A DNA stretch of 64,000 nucleotides from Actinoplanes sp. TBRC 11911 (GCF_012933445.1 NZ_JABBNC010000031.1:58816-122815); one strand, 5' to 3'. Positions 34,046-43,174 are shown, counted from the first letter of the stretch. Program-made: numbers and translations. Notes: generated by a model not told the origin, from the letters alone.

Positions 34046-34474
34046 CTAGCGACCGTCGGCCAGGCGGTGCTGGTAGTCGCGCAGCGCCGCGTTGTACGTC
34101 TGCTGGTCGAGCGTCCAGTCGTGCGAACCCGGCCGGGCCGCGCGGTTCAACTGCGCCTGCAGCGTCATCACCGCTGAGGACAGGCCGCTGAACGGGCGGG
34201 TGCGCCACAGCTGCTCACCGGCCGGCGCGATCTGGACCAGGTCGTCCTCGATGTTCAGCAGGCCAGCGCCGGCCAGGCGGCGCACCGACTCCTCGAGCTC
34301 GTCGCGGTTCGGCACGGTGTGGTGCAGGAAGTCGGCGGCGGCCAGGACCTCGGCCAGGCTCGCCCCGGTGATCGGCAGGGCGGCGTCGATCGCCCTGTCC
34401 CGCTCGATCCGTTCGGCGATCACCGCGGACACGAAGATCCAAGCGTCGTTCCACTGCCAGTCCCCGGCCCCCAT
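34046..34474 (-). CDS. Small winged-helix-like protein of unknown function
   Basis: 142 residues. Predicted helices with the pattern WIFVSAVIAERIERD, LAEVLAAADFLHHTVPNRDELEESVRRLAGAGLL and a beta-wing LVQIAPAGEQLWR look like a winged helix without a recognisable DNA-binding partner domain. The stop lies 7 bp from the hisF stop (convergent). ATG 34474 is the natural start. No family name can be assigned. Confidence 0.7.
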   Translation of the reverse strand: MGAGDWQWNDAWIFVSAVIAERIERDRAIDAALPITGASLAEVLAAADFLHHTVPNRDELEESVRRLAGAGLLNIEDDLVQIAPAGEQLWRTRPFSGLSSAVMTLQAQLNRAARPGSHDWTLDQQTYNAALRDYQHRLADGR

Positions 34475-34572
34475 GGCGCAATGATGCCGTGCCCCCGGCG
34501 ACCCCGGAAGCAAATGTGTCCGGGTGATCACCAAGCTGTGTCCTAAAAACGTCACGAGCGGTGCAAAAAGTA

Positions 34573-35217
34573 TCACTCCACAAGGGACAAACGGCGCGGT
34601 TCGACAGTGCAAAGCGGGAGGAACAGCTGCACCAGCGGACCGATCGCCAGCGCGTACGCCACGGTGCCGACCCCGGCCGTACCGCCGAGCAGGAAACCCA
34701 CAGCGAGGACCGTCACCTCGATCGTGGTGCGCACCAGCCGGATCGACAGCCGCGGGAAGCGCCCGGCGATCCCGGTCATCAGGCCGTCCCGCGGTCCCGG
34801 CCCGAAGCGGCTGCCGATGTACAGCCCGGTGGCCAGCCCGTTCATCAGGATCCCGGTGACCAGATACCCGATCTTGGCGGGGAGGGCGTGCCCGGCCGGC
34901 AGCACCGACAGCGCGAAGTCCACCACGAAGCCGATCACCACGAGGTTCGCCAGCGTGCCCCACCCGGGCCGCTGCCGCAGCGGGATCCAGAGCAGCAGGA
35001 TCGGGATGCCGAGCAGGATCACCACGGTGCCGAAGCTGATCCCGGTGACCTTCGACAAACCCTGGTGGAAGACGTCCCAGGGGCTCAGACCCAGCCCCGA
35101 CCGGATCATGATCGCCATGCTGACGCCATAGAGCACCAGCCCGGCTAAGAGTTGCATCACACGTCGGGTGAGGTTGCCAGTTCTCTGCACGACTGCCACT
35201 CTGAAGGCCAATTGCAC
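34573..35217 (-). CDS. YczE/YitT-like membrane protein
   Basis: 214 residues with about five or six membrane helices. The GLGLSPWDVFHQGLSKVTGISFGTVVILLG segment and the glycine-rich SRFGPGPRDGLMTGIA match the YczE family, whose members are often found next to MocR-type regulators (YczR pairing). The start is GTG 35217. Divergent from the MocR gene at 35250. The transported substrate or function is unknown; a link to sulfur or vitamin B6 metabolism has been suggested for relatives but is not visible here. Confidence 0.82.
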   Translation of the reverse strand: MQLAFRVAVVQRTGNLTRRVMQLLAGLVLYGVSMAIMIRSGLGLSPWDVFHQGLSKVTGISFGTVVILLGIPILLLWIPLRQRPGWGTLANLVVIGFVVDFALSVLPAGHALPAKIGYLVTGILMNGLATGLYIGSRFGPGPRDGLMTGIAGRFPRLSIRLVRTTIEVTVLAVGFLLGGTAGVGTVAYALAIGPLVQLFLPLCTVEPRRLSLVE

Positions 35218-35283
35218 GTGGCAATAGTGCCAATTTCACGGAGGTGGATGTGACCACGACGATACGAGGGGGCCAATTGGCCC
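35208..35283. promoter_or_regulatory. Candidate MocR operator cluster
   Basis: Three CCAATT boxes at 35208-35213, 35230-35235 and 35273-35278 are spaced by 22 and 43 bp, close to two and four DNA turns. Between the first two lies ATTGC-ACGTG-GCAAT (35211-35225), and the last is inside GGGCCAATTGGCCC (35270-35283) in the first codons of the MocR gene. Direct repeats on one DNA face are typical of MocR sites. Confidence 0.6.
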
Positions 35284-36704
35284 GTTTACTCGGTCAGTGG
35301 CACTCCCTGCCCGGTCGTCACCGAAGCCCGGATTACGCCGCGCTGGCCGGTGCGGTGCGCGGGCTTCTCTCCGACGGGCGGCTGCCTCTCGGCGTCCGGA
35401 TGCCGGCCGAGCGGGAGCTGGCCGAGTCGCTGGGGATCAGCCGGACCACGGTCTCCGCGGCGTACCGGGCCCTGCGCGAGAGTGACCATCTGACCAGCCG
35501 GCGCGGCGCGGGGAGCTGGACCACCCTGCCGTCCGGCCATCGGGTGGCCACCTCCGGCTTGTGGGCGGCCGGCGACGACCTCGACATGATCGACCTGGGC
35601 GTGGCGGCCTCGGGGGCGCCGCTCGAGCTGGTGCCCGCCGCCCGCGCCGCCGCCGACGACCTGCCGCGCTATCTGGGCACCGCGGGCTACCACCCGACCG
35701 GCCTGGTCGAGCTGCGCGAGGCGGTCGCCGAGCTCTACACCGGCCGTGGCGTCACCACCTCACCCGAGCAGATTCTGATCACGGCGGGCACCCAGCAAGC
35801 ACTCGATTTGGTGGTACGCCTGTGCGTGCCCCCCGGTTCGCCGGTGCTCGTGGAGGCGCCGACATATCCGAACGCGCTCGCCGCCCTCTCGTCGCGCCGC
35901 GCCCGGATCAACACGCACGGCATCGACCCGGCGTTCGGCTGGGACGGCGAGATGCTGCTCGGCGCACTGCGGCAGACCAAACCCCGCCTGACGTACGTGA
36001 TCCCGGAGTTCCACAACCCCACCGGCCACTTGATGGCGGCCGACCTGCGCGAGCGGCTCGTCGCCACGGCACACAGCGCGGGCACCGAACTGGTCGTCGA
36101 CGAGTCGTTCGTCGACCTCGCGCTCGACGTCGACGAGATGCCGCCTCCGGTCGCCGTGTTCGACCGTCATTCCCGGGTGGTGTCGATCGGCGGGATGAGC
36201 AAGGCGTACTGGGGTGGCCTGCGGATCGGCTGGGTGCGAGCGTCGGCCCCGCTGGTGCAGCGCCTGGCCGCGATCCGGGTCGGCGTCGACCTGGCCAGTC
36301 CGGTGCTGGAACAGCTCGTCGCCGTACGGCTCCTACGCCAGTCGTCGCAGATCGTCGCGGCCCGCCGCGCCCAGCTCCGCGACCGCCGCGCCGCCCTGAT
36401 CGCGGCGCTCGGGGAGCACCTGCCGGAGTGGACGTTCGCGATGCCGCCCGGCGGCCTGACCCTGTGGGCCGAGCTCGACGGCCCGATCTCCAGCGCGCTG
36501 GCCCGCGCGGCCGAGGACGTCGGCGTGCGGCTGGCGCCCGGCCCGCGCTTCGGCCTGGACGGCACGATGGAACGCTTCCTGCGATTGCCGTTCACGCTCG
36601 CCCCGGACGACTTGGCCGAGGCCGTCCGCCGCATCGCCTCGGTCCGCCACGACCTCGACCGCGGCGCACGCCCCGAGTGGCGCACCCCGTCAGTGATCGC
36701 GTAA
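35250..36704 (+). CDS. MocR-family (GntR-aminotransferase) regulator, YczR-like
   Basis: 484 residues. N-terminal GntR winged helix (about 25-90): MPAERELAESLGISRTTVSAAYRALRE. The C-terminal aminotransferase-fold domain has AGTQQALDLVVRL, EAPTYPNALAAL, EFHNPTGH, VDESFVDLAL and the PLP lysine in GGMSKAYWGGLRIGW. PLP or a PLP adduct is the likely signal. GTG 35250 is chosen because GGAGG lies 5 nt upstream; GTG 35244 overlaps that site. Divergent from the YczE-like gene, its probable target. Confidence 0.9.
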   Translation: MTTTIRGGQLARLLGQWHSLPGRHRSPDYAALAGAVRGLLSDGRLPLGVRMPAERELAESLGISRTTVSAAYRALRESDHLTSRRGAGSWTTLPSGHRVATSGLWAAGDDLDMIDLGVAASGAPLELVPAARAAADDLPRYLGTAGYHPTGLVELREAVAELYTGRGVTTSPEQILITAGTQQALDLVVRLCVPPGSPVLVEAPTYPNALAALSSRRARINTHGIDPAFGWDGEMLLGALRQTKPRLTYVIPEFHNPTGHLMAADLRERLVATAHSAGTELVVDESFVDLALDVDEMPPPVAVFDRHSRVVSIGGMSKAYWGGLRIGWVRASAPLVQRLAAIRVGVDLASPVLEQLVAVRLLRQSSQIVAARRAQLRDRRAALIAALGEHLPEWTFAMPPGGLTLWAELDGPISSALARAAEDVGVRLAPGPRFGLDGTMERFLRLPFTLAPDDLAEAVRRIASVRHDLDRGARPEWRTPSVIA

Positions 36705-36735
36705 CCGGAGCCGGCCCGCGCGTCGCCGCTTCCCA

Positions 36736-37118
36736 CACCTGGAGTGCGGGCGCGTTGGTGTGAGGAGTTCGGACGTTGGGCGCGTCGCTGCTTGGCACAC
36801 CTGGAGTGCGGGTGCGTGAGTGTGGGGAGTCGGGACGCCCAGGGCGGCGTGGTTCCCCGCGCCCTGGGCGCGGGGGCGTGGGTGTGGGTGTGGGGAGTTG
36901 GGACGCTCGGGGCGGCGTGGTTCCCCACACCCTGGGCACGGGTGCGTGGGTGTGGGGAGGCGGGACGCTCGGAGCGGTGTGGTTCCCCACACCCTGGGCA
37001 CGGGTGCGTGGGTGTGGGGAGGCGGGACGCCCGGGGCGTCGCTGTTCCCCACACGTGCAGTGCGGGCCCGGGGTGTGGGGAACAGCGACGCTCAGGGCGG
37101 CGCCGTTCCCCACACCCC
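36736..37118. repeat. About 62-bp tandem repeat between converging genes
   Basis: About six units between the MocR stop (36704) and the acyl-CoA synthetase stop (37124). Each contains GTGTGGGGAG or similar, then GGGACGC, then a TTCCCCACACC-type end; the period is about 62 bp with one 68-bp copy. Every unit can fold as a hairpin through GTGTGGGG and CCCCACAC. Confidence 0.85.
37072..37116. terminator. Bidirectional terminator-like hairpin
   Basis: GGTGTGGGGAAC (37072-37083) and GTTCCCCACACC (37105-37116) form a perfect 12-bp stem with a 21-nt loop, 7 bp beyond the acyl-CoA synthetase stop. It is the last unit of the 62-bp array and faces both converging genes. No T-run, which is common for high-GC actinobacteria. 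Confidence 0.5.
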
Positions 37119-37123
37119 CGCGG

Positions 37124-38962
37124 TCAGATCTGGGCCAGCGAACCCTCGTACATGCGGTTGATCTCGTCGGCGAAGTTGGTCTCGACGCTGCGGCGCTTGA
37201 TCTTCATGGACGGGGTGATCTCGCCCGCCTCGATGCTGAGGTCGCGCGGGAGGATCGCGAACTTCTTGATGGTCTCCCAGCGGTTCAGCTTCTCGTTGAG
37301 CGCCTTCACATACCCCTCGACCATCGCCTGCGTCTCCGGGGCCGCGCACACCTCCGCGTACGACTTGCCGGCCAGCCCGTTGCCCGCGGCCCATGCGGCG
37401 ATCGCGTCCTCGTCCAGCGACACCAGCATCGTCACGAAGTTGCGCGACTGGCCGATCACCACGACCTGCGACGTGTACGGGCAGACCGCCTTGAACATGC
37501 CCTCGATCGCCGAGGGCGCGATGTATTTCCCGCCGGACGTCTTGACCAGGTCCTTCTTGCGGTCGGTGACGCTCAGCAGGCCGTTCGCGTCGAGCTGGCC
37601 GATGTCGCCGGTGCGCAGGAAGCCGTCCTCGGTGAACGCCTCGGCGGTGTCCTTCGGCAGGTTGTGGTAGCCCTCCATGATGGGCGTTCCGCGGAGCAGG
37701 ATCTCGCCGTCCGTGTCGATCTTGCATTCGAGGTCGCCGATGGCCAGGCCGACCGTGCCGATCTTGAGGCTCTCCGGGCGGTTCACGAAGTTCGCCGCGC
37801 TGCTCTCGGTCAGGCCGTAGCCCTCCAGGATGGGCAGGTTGGCCGCCGCGAAGAACTCGGAGATCTCGCGGCTGAGCGGCGCCGAACCGCTGACCAGAAT
37901 GCTGATCCGGCCGCCGAGCCGGGCCTGGAGCTTGGCGAACACCAGCCGCTCGGCCACCGCGTACTTGAGTTTGAGGCCCGCGGGCATCGAACGGCCCGCC
38001 TGCTCCAGCGCCACCTTCTGCTTGCCGGTGGCGACCGCCCACTGGAAGATCTTGGCCTTGGCCCCGCCGCCGGCCAGCGCGGTGGTGACGGCTCGGTTGT
38101 AGACCTTCTCGAAGATGCGCGGGGCGGCACACATCAGCGTCGGCCGCACCACCGACAGCATGTCGACCAGCTTGTCGACGCGGCCGTCCACGTACGTCGG
38201 GGTGCCCACGTGGATGATGCCGCAGATCAGCGACTTGCCGAACGAGTGCGACAGCGGCAGCCACAGGTAGTGCAGGTCGGTCGCGCTGAACAGGCCCAGA
38301 CCCTCCTGGGCGACGCCCTGCCAGACCCAACTGCGATGCAGCAGCCGTACGCCCTTGGGCCGTCCCGTGGTGCCCGAGGTGTAGATGAGGGTCGCCAGAT
38401 GCTCGGGACCGATGCCCGCCACGACATCCTCGACGAGCGTGGGTCTCTCGCGCAGCGTGCGTGCCCCGCGCTCCGCCAGCTCGGCGAGCGTGACCTGCGG
38501 CGGGGTGGCGCCGGCGTCGGCCGGGCCGTCGATCAGCACCACGTGCGTCACGCTGGTGTCCATGCCGGAGATCTTCAGGGCCTGCTTCGCGTTCTCCGCG
38601 ACCAGCACCTTCGACCCGGAGTTCGCGATGATGTAGCCCGCGTCCTCCGGCTCGGTCGTCGGGTAGACCGTGGTCGTCGCACCGCCGGCCAGCATGATGG
38701 CGATGTCGACGAGCAGCCACTCATACCGCGTGCCGGACAGGATGGAAACCCGGTCCTCCAGGCCGATGCCCAGGTCGCGCAGGCCGGCCGCGATCGCCTT
38801 CGCCTGGTCGCCCACCTGTCCCCAGGTGTGCCAGACCATCCCCGTGTCGTCGGCGTTGGGCACCGCGAACGCTTGACCGTTCGGCGTGGCCGCCACGCGC
38901 TTCAGGAACATGTCGGGGATCGACCGGTATGGAGCCTCGAGAGCCATCGGCGCCGCCTTCAT
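37124..38962 (-). CDS. Long-chain acyl-CoA synthetase (FadD15-like AMP-forming ligase)
   Basis: 612 residues, ANL superfamily. The P-loop YTSGTTGRPKGV is at 194-205; WLPLSHSFGKSLICG, APRIFEKVYNR, LEGYGLTESS, RTGDIGQLDANGLLSVTDRKKDLVKTSGGKYIAP and the catalytic-lysine end TPSMKIKRRSV follow in order. It activates long-chain fatty acids for lipid synthesis or breakdown. The start is ATG 38962, with ATG 38947 as an alternative. It stands alone between a repeat array and the MFS gene. Confidence 0.92.
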   Translation of the reverse strand: MKAAPMALEAPYRSIPDMFLKRVAATPNGQAFAVPNADDTGMVWHTWGQVGDQAKAIAAGLRDLGIGLEDRVSILSGTRYEWLLVDIAIMLAGGATTTVYPTTEPEDAGYIIANSGSKVLVAENAKQALKISGMDTSVTHVVLIDGPADAGATPPQVTLAELAERGARTLRERPTLVEDVVAGIGPEHLATLIYTSGTTGRPKGVRLLHRSWVWQGVAQEGLGLFSATDLHYLWLPLSHSFGKSLICGIIHVGTPTYVDGRVDKLVDMLSVVRPTLMCAAPRIFEKVYNRAVTTALAGGGAKAKIFQWAVATGKQKVALEQAGRSMPAGLKLKYAVAERLVFAKLQARLGGRISILVSGSAPLSREISEFFAAANLPILEGYGLTESSAANFVNRPESLKIGTVGLAIGDLECKIDTDGEILLRGTPIMEGYHNLPKDTAEAFTEDGFLRTGDIGQLDANGLLSVTDRKKDLVKTSGGKYIAPSAIEGMFKAVCPYTSQVVVIGQSRNFVTMLVSLDEDAIAAWAAGNGLAGKSYAEVCAAPETQAMVEGYVKALNEKLNRWETIKKFAILPRDLSIEAGEITPSMKIKRRSVETNFADEINRMYEGSLAQI

Positions 38963-39093
38963 TGCTGGTCCGGGGGAATGACAACGGTGTTACCGGAGAG
39001 TATTGAATACGCCGCCCAAGGGCCAGCGACTCGGTGCAAATATTCCGTGCTAAATGATCGGGGACAAACCTGTGATTGGAGTGTATCTGCCGC

Positions 39094-40311
39094 TCAGGCC
39101 CGAGCTGCCCCTTCGAGTGGGCGCATCGTGCGAATGCCGGGCGCGAATGTCGCGGTCAACCCGGAGATTGTTACGACCGCTGCGAAGAATAAGACGGCGA
39201 CCTCGCTTGACAACGTCGTGACCAGCACCCCGGCGAGCAGCGGCGCGACGGTCGCGACCGACATGGCGGCGAGGAAGATCACGCTCAGAACCCGGCCCTG
39301 CAGCCGGTCCGGGGTGATCGCGGCCTGGTAGCCGAAGAGGGCCGCGTTGCAGGAGGGGCCGAGGAAGACGGCCAGGGCCACCGGGACGGCCGCGGCCAGC
39401 GTCGCGGTGAACAGCGCGCTCAGCGCGATCACCCCGGTGGCGGCCCAGCAGATGTAGCGGATCAGCTTCGCGAACGGCCACACCCGCTGCAGCAGGGGTG
39501 CCGCGAACGCCCCGGCCAGGCCGCCGACCCCGATGATCGTCTCGGTCAGACCGATCACGCCGGGCTCCACCCGGTGGTGCTGCAGGGTCAGGATGATCGT
39601 GAAGGTGGTGCCGGTCAGGGCCAGGTTCAGCGGCGCGGCGATCACCACGACGGCCCGCAGGAACGGGTTGGTGAAGACGAAACGCAGCCCCTCGGCCAGC
39701 GCGGCGGCGTGCCCGGCGGGCGGTTCGCGCCGGGCGGCCTGCAGCGGCTTGCGGATCATTGTGATGCCGATCAGCGAGACCAGATAGGACAGGGCGTTGC
39801 CGAGGAAGGGCAGCGCGTGCGTGACCCCGAACAGCAGACCGCCCAGCGGCGGGCCGGCCAGCGTGGTGCCGTAGCTGCGCGCCTCGTTGCGGGCCACGGC
39901 GTCGGGCAGTTGCCGGGCCGGGACGATGCTGCGCAGCGCGGCGTGCTCGGTGGTGTTGAACAGCGAGCCGCACGCGGCGTCCACCACGGCCACGATCGTG
40001 ATCAGGGCGAGCCCGGCGTGCCCGGTGGCGACCGCGGCGGTCAGCACCGCGAACGCGAACAGCCGGATGACGTCGCAGATCAGCATCGTGCGGCGGCGGT
40101 TGACCAGGTCGGCGAGCACGCCCGAGGGCAGGCGGGCGAGCACCTTCGCCACCTGGGCGGCGGTGCCGACCGCGCCGGCCAGCACCGCCGAGTCGGTCAC
40201 CTCCAGCACGAGCAGCGGAACCGCCAGCTGGGCGATGGTTCCGCCCAGGTCGGACAGCGACTGGCTGCTCCACAGCAGATTGAACTCGCGGTTCTGCCAG
40301 AGGCTGGTCAC
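39094..40311 (-). CDS. MFS exporter (drug-efflux type)
   Basis: 405 residues with twelve membrane helices: REFNLLWSSQSLSDLGGTIAQLAVPLLVLE, the loop-2 motif GVLADLVNRRR, LPDAVARNEAR, and TPDRLQGRVLS before helix 11. It matches enterobactin/macrolide-type MFS exporters. GTG 40311 is chosen because GGAGGGA lies about 8 nt upstream; an upstream ATG at 40431 would add an unusual Arg/Pro-rich head. Divergent from a MocR-type regulator, with a 22-bp palindrome between them. Confidence 0.88.
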   Translation of the reverse strand: MTSLWQNREFNLLWSSQSLSDLGGTIAQLAVPLLVLEVTDSAVLAGAVGTAAQVAKVLARLPSGVLADLVNRRRTMLICDVIRLFAFAVLTAAVATGHAGLALITIVAVVDAACGSLFNTTEHAALRSIVPARQLPDAVARNEARSYGTTLAGPPLGGLLFGVTHALPFLGNALSYLVSLIGITMIRKPLQAARREPPAGHAAALAEGLRFVFTNPFLRAVVVIAAPLNLALTGTTFTIILTLQHHRVEPGVIGLTETIIGVGGLAGAFAAPLLQRVWPFAKLIRYICWAATGVIALSALFTATLAAAVPVALAVFLGPSCNAALFGYQAAITPDRLQGRVLSVIFLAAMSVATVAPLLAGVLVTTLSSEVAVLFFAAVVTISGLTATFAPGIRTMRPLEGAARA

Positions 40312-40389
40312 CGGTGGTTCCCTCCGGGGCGGGGCCGCACGCGGTCGAGGGATCACCACGCTCCGCCACGCCTTGGTCACCTGACGCAG

Positions 40390-40431
40390 GATATGTAATG
40401 CATGAGATATCGGCTCTTCGACTGACGTCAA
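40390..40431 (-). promoter_or_regulatory. Palindromic operator and promoter candidate for the MFS gene
   Basis: A 22-bp palindrome at 40390-40411 centres on ATGCAT, with GATAT and ATATC arms (9 of 11 pairs match). On the minus strand, TTGACG (complement of 40426-40431) and TATCTC (complement of 40404-40409) are 16 bp apart, so the palindrome would cover the -10. TGACGTCA at 40423-40430 is another perfect palindrome. AT-rich against a GC-rich background. Confidence 0.5.
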
Positions 40432-40541
40432 TCCGGCACGGCCCTCGTCCGGCGGCTCGCCGGCCCGGCGGCCGCGTATGGCCGTGCGGACACGCCTGGA
40501 GCAGGCGCAACGTTCGGGACTCTTCGTAAATCCCGTATTTA

Positions 40542-41996
40542 ATGGGCTTTATGGATCTGGTCATCCGGCTCGACGGCACCGGTGCGAAGACCGTGCTCGT
40601 GTACCGGGCGTTGCGGGAGGCCATCGTGGACGGACGGCTGCCGGTGGGGGAACGGGTGCCGCCGACGCGGGTGCTCGCGGCCGATCTCGGGGTGGCGCGG
40701 GGGAGCGTGGCGATCGCGTACGAGAGGCTGGTGGCGGAGGGATATCTGACGGCGCGGGTGGGTTCGGGGACGTTCGTGGCATCCGTCGCTTCCGGTGGGC
40801 CGCGGGCGGCGCGCAGTGTGGTGGATCCGTTGCGGCCGCGCGCGAGCTGGCCGCTCACACCGTTGCCGACCAGCGGAAACGGGGTGGCGCCGCGGTACGA
40901 CTTCCGGACCGGGATCCCGGATGCGGGGCTGTTCCCGTTCGATGCGTGGCGGCGGCTGGTGGCGGCGGAGTTGCGGCTGCGCGCGAACAGCCCGGGCACC
41001 TATGCGGAACCGTCCGGACAGCCCGCGCTACGCAACGCTATTGCGCGATATGTCGGTATATCTCGGGGTATTAAGACTCGTGGCGACGATGTCGTGGTCA
41101 CCAACGGGACGCAGCACGCGCTTGATCTGATCGGACGGGTGTTGCTCACGCCGGGTGACATCGTGGCCGTCGAGGAGCCGGGCTATCCGCCGCCGCGACG
41201 GCTGTTCCAGGCGATGGGATGCCGGGTCGTGGGCGTGCCGGTCGACGAGGAAGGCCTGGTGGTGACGGCTCTGCCACCCCAGACCAAGCTGGTGTACGCC
41301 ACCCCGTCGCACCAATTTCCGCTGGGTGGCGCGATGTCCCTGGGCCGGCGACGGGAGCTGCTCGCCTGGGCCGCCGGACGCAGCGCCGCGATCGTCGAGG
41401 ACGACTACGACAGCGAGTTCCGGTTCTCGGCGCGGCCGCTGGAACCGCTGGTCAGCCTCGATACTCACGGGCGGGTGCTGTACGTCGGGACGTTCTCGAA
41501 GAGCATGGTGCCGGCGATCCGGACCGGGTTCGCGCTGGTACCGGGCGGGCTGCGGGACGCGGTGGTGGCCGCGCGGCAGGTGTCCGACGGGTACGGGCAG
41601 ACGGCGGTGCAGGCGGCGCTTGCCCGGTTCATCGACGAGGGTCAGTTGGCGCGGCATGTGCGTAAGGCGAGCAAGGAGTACGGGTCACGCCACGCCGCAA
41701 TTGTCCGCGCTTTGCGTGAAATTTCGTCTCTTGTGGTGATTCCTTCCTCGGCGGGTCTGCACGTCACGGCCCTGGCCCGGGCCGACCCCGCCCCCGTCGT
41801 CGCCGAGGCGGCCCGAGCCGGCCTTGCCGTGGAGAACCTCCGCGACTATTCGACGACGCGGGCCGGCGCGGTGAACGACCTCCGCGACTATTCGACGACG
41901 CAGGCCGGCTTCGTGTTCGGGTTCGGGGCCGTCGACGCGTCGCTGATCGACGAGGGGATGGCCCTCTTCGCGGCGATTCTGGCCCGCCACGCCTGA
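40542..41996 (+). CDS. MocR/PdxR-like GntR-aminotransferase regulator with duplicated C-terminal motif
   Basis: 484 residues. GntR helix-turn-helix (about 15-80): VPPTRVLAADLGVARGSVAIAYERL. The aminotransferase-like domain has TNGTQHALDLIGR, EEPGYPPPRR, ATPSHQFPLGG, VEDDYDSEFRF and the PLP lysine in VGTFSKSMVPAIRTGF. Odd: near the C-terminus LRDYSTT-R/Q-AG occurs twice 14 residues apart, the result of a 42-bp tandem duplication. The start is ATG 40542 or 40551; neither has a Shine-Dalgarno. The 3' end overlaps the convergent APC gene by 109 bp. Confidence 0.88.
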   Translation: MGFMDLVIRLDGTGAKTVLVYRALREAIVDGRLPVGERVPPTRVLAADLGVARGSVAIAYERLVAEGYLTARVGSGTFVASVASGGPRAARSVVDPLRPRASWPLTPLPTSGNGVAPRYDFRTGIPDAGLFPFDAWRRLVAAELRLRANSPGTYAEPSGQPALRNAIARYVGISRGIKTRGDDVVVTNGTQHALDLIGRVLLTPGDIVAVEEPGYPPPRRLFQAMGCRVVGVPVDEEGLVVTALPPQTKLVYATPSHQFPLGGAMSLGRRRELLAWAAGRSAAIVEDDYDSEFRFSARPLEPLVSLDTHGRVLYVGTFSKSMVPAIRTGFALVPGGLRDAVVAARQVSDGYGQTAVQAALARFIDEGQLARHVRKASKEYGSRHAAIVRALREISSLVVIPSSAGLHVTALARADPAPVVAEAARAGLAVENLRDYSTTRAGAVNDLRDYSTTQAGFVFGFGAVDASLIDEGMALFAAILARHA

Positions 41997-43174
41997 TAGC
42001 CGACCGCCCCGGCGGCCACCACGAGGCTGAGCAGCGCCGGCCACCCGGTGAGCCAGAGCAGCCCGACGACCGCGCAGAACGCCACGCCCGCGCCGATCCG
42101 GTCCCGGCCGCCCGGCAGCAACCGGATCGCGGCCGCCGTCCCGAACACGTAGACCAGCGTGAAGCAGCCGGTCACCAGCAGCATCGTGGTGTGCAGCGCG
42201 ATCGGCAGGAACACCGCGAGCACACTGCCGATCGCCGCGACGGTCAGCGACCTGCGCGGCGTCCCGGTGAGCCACCGCGGCAGCGCGTCGTTGCGGGCCA
42301 GCGCCGCGCCGAGCTGCGACGCGCCGGCGAAGTACGCGTTGATCGCGCCGAGCGTGAGCAGCACCGCCACGATCGCGGTGAGCAGCCGCACCGGGCCGCC
42401 GGTGCCGATCGCGAGCAGATCGGCCAGCGGCGCCGGGCTGCCGCCCAGCTCCGGGCCGAGCACGAGGACGCTGGTGGTGGCGATCCCGAGATACAGCACG
42501 CCGACCACGACCACCGCGATCGCGGTGGCCCGGGGCACGTCGCGGCGCGGGTTGCGATATTCGGCGGACAGCGGCGAGATCGCCTCCCAGCCGGCGAAGC
42601 CCCAGACCAGGACCGCGGCGGCCGAGCCGATGCCGGCCCAGCCGGCCGGGGCGAACGGGGTCAGGTTCGACCAGCGGGCGTGCGGCAGCGCCGTGATCAC
42701 CGTGATCAGCAGCAGCGTGGCCAGTACGGCGGCGAGCACGAGCTGGACCCGGCCGGAGACGCGCAGGCCGAACCAGTTCATCGCGAAGACGGCGGCGACC
42801 ATGCCGAAGAACACGATCAGCACGGTGGTGCGGCCGCCGCCGACCACCGACTCGACGTAGTTGCCGGCGAACGCGGCGGCCGCCGGGGCGCCGAGCGGGA
42901 CCGCGAAGTAGAAGCACCAGCCGACCGCGGCGGCGGCGCGCGGGCCGAACGCCAGCCGCACGTAGGTGGACACGCCGCCGCCGTCCGGATGTCGCGCGCC
43001 GAGCGCCGCGAACGTCCAGGCCAGCGGCGCGGACAGGACGATCAGGGCGAGCCACGCGACCAGCGAGGCGGGCCCGGCGACGTCGGCCGCGAGAGCGGGC
43101 ATGGACAGCACACCGGTGCCGAGGACGGCGCCGACGGCCAGGGCGGTGCCTTGCGCGACGGATAGTTGCTTCAC
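41888..43174 (-). CDS. APC-superfamily amino acid permease
   Basis: 428 residues with about twelve membrane helices. The start KQLSVAQGTALAVGAVLGTGVLSMPALAA is the typical APC first helix with the unwound GxG-type motif; GWEAISPLSAEYRNPRRDVPRA is the helix-6/loop signature. The last about 35 residues are hydrophilic and are antisense to the MocR gene end, so the natural stop may have moved by a tail extension. Function inferred: amino acid or amine uptake, close to YjeH-type exporters. Confidence 0.85.
   Translation of the reverse strand: MKQLSVAQGTALAVGAVLGTGVLSMPALAADVAGPASLVAWLALIVLSAPLAWTFAALGARHPDGGGVSTYVRLAFGPRAAAAVGWCFYFAVPLGAPAAAAFAGNYVESVVGGGRTTVLIVFFGMVAAVFAMNWFGLRVSGRVQLVLAAVLATLLLITVITALPHARWSNLTPFAPAGWAGIGSAAAVLVWGFAGWEAISPLSAEYRNPRRDVPRATAIAVVVVGVLYLGIATTSVLVLGPELGGSPAPLADLLAIGTGGPVRLLTAIVAVLLTLGAINAYFAGASQLGAALARNDALPRWLTGTPRRSLTVAAIGSVLAVFLPIALHTTMLLVTGCFTLVYVFGTAAAIRLLPGGRDRIGAGVAFCAVVGLLWLTGWPALLSLVVAAGAVGYQAWRARIAAKRAIPSSISDASTAPNPNTKPACVVE

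Noticed and set aside
35250..36704. Functional aminotransferase call for the MocR genes
   Set aside because: Both have an N-terminal GntR winged helix and lie divergent to membrane transport genes, so regulator is the better call.
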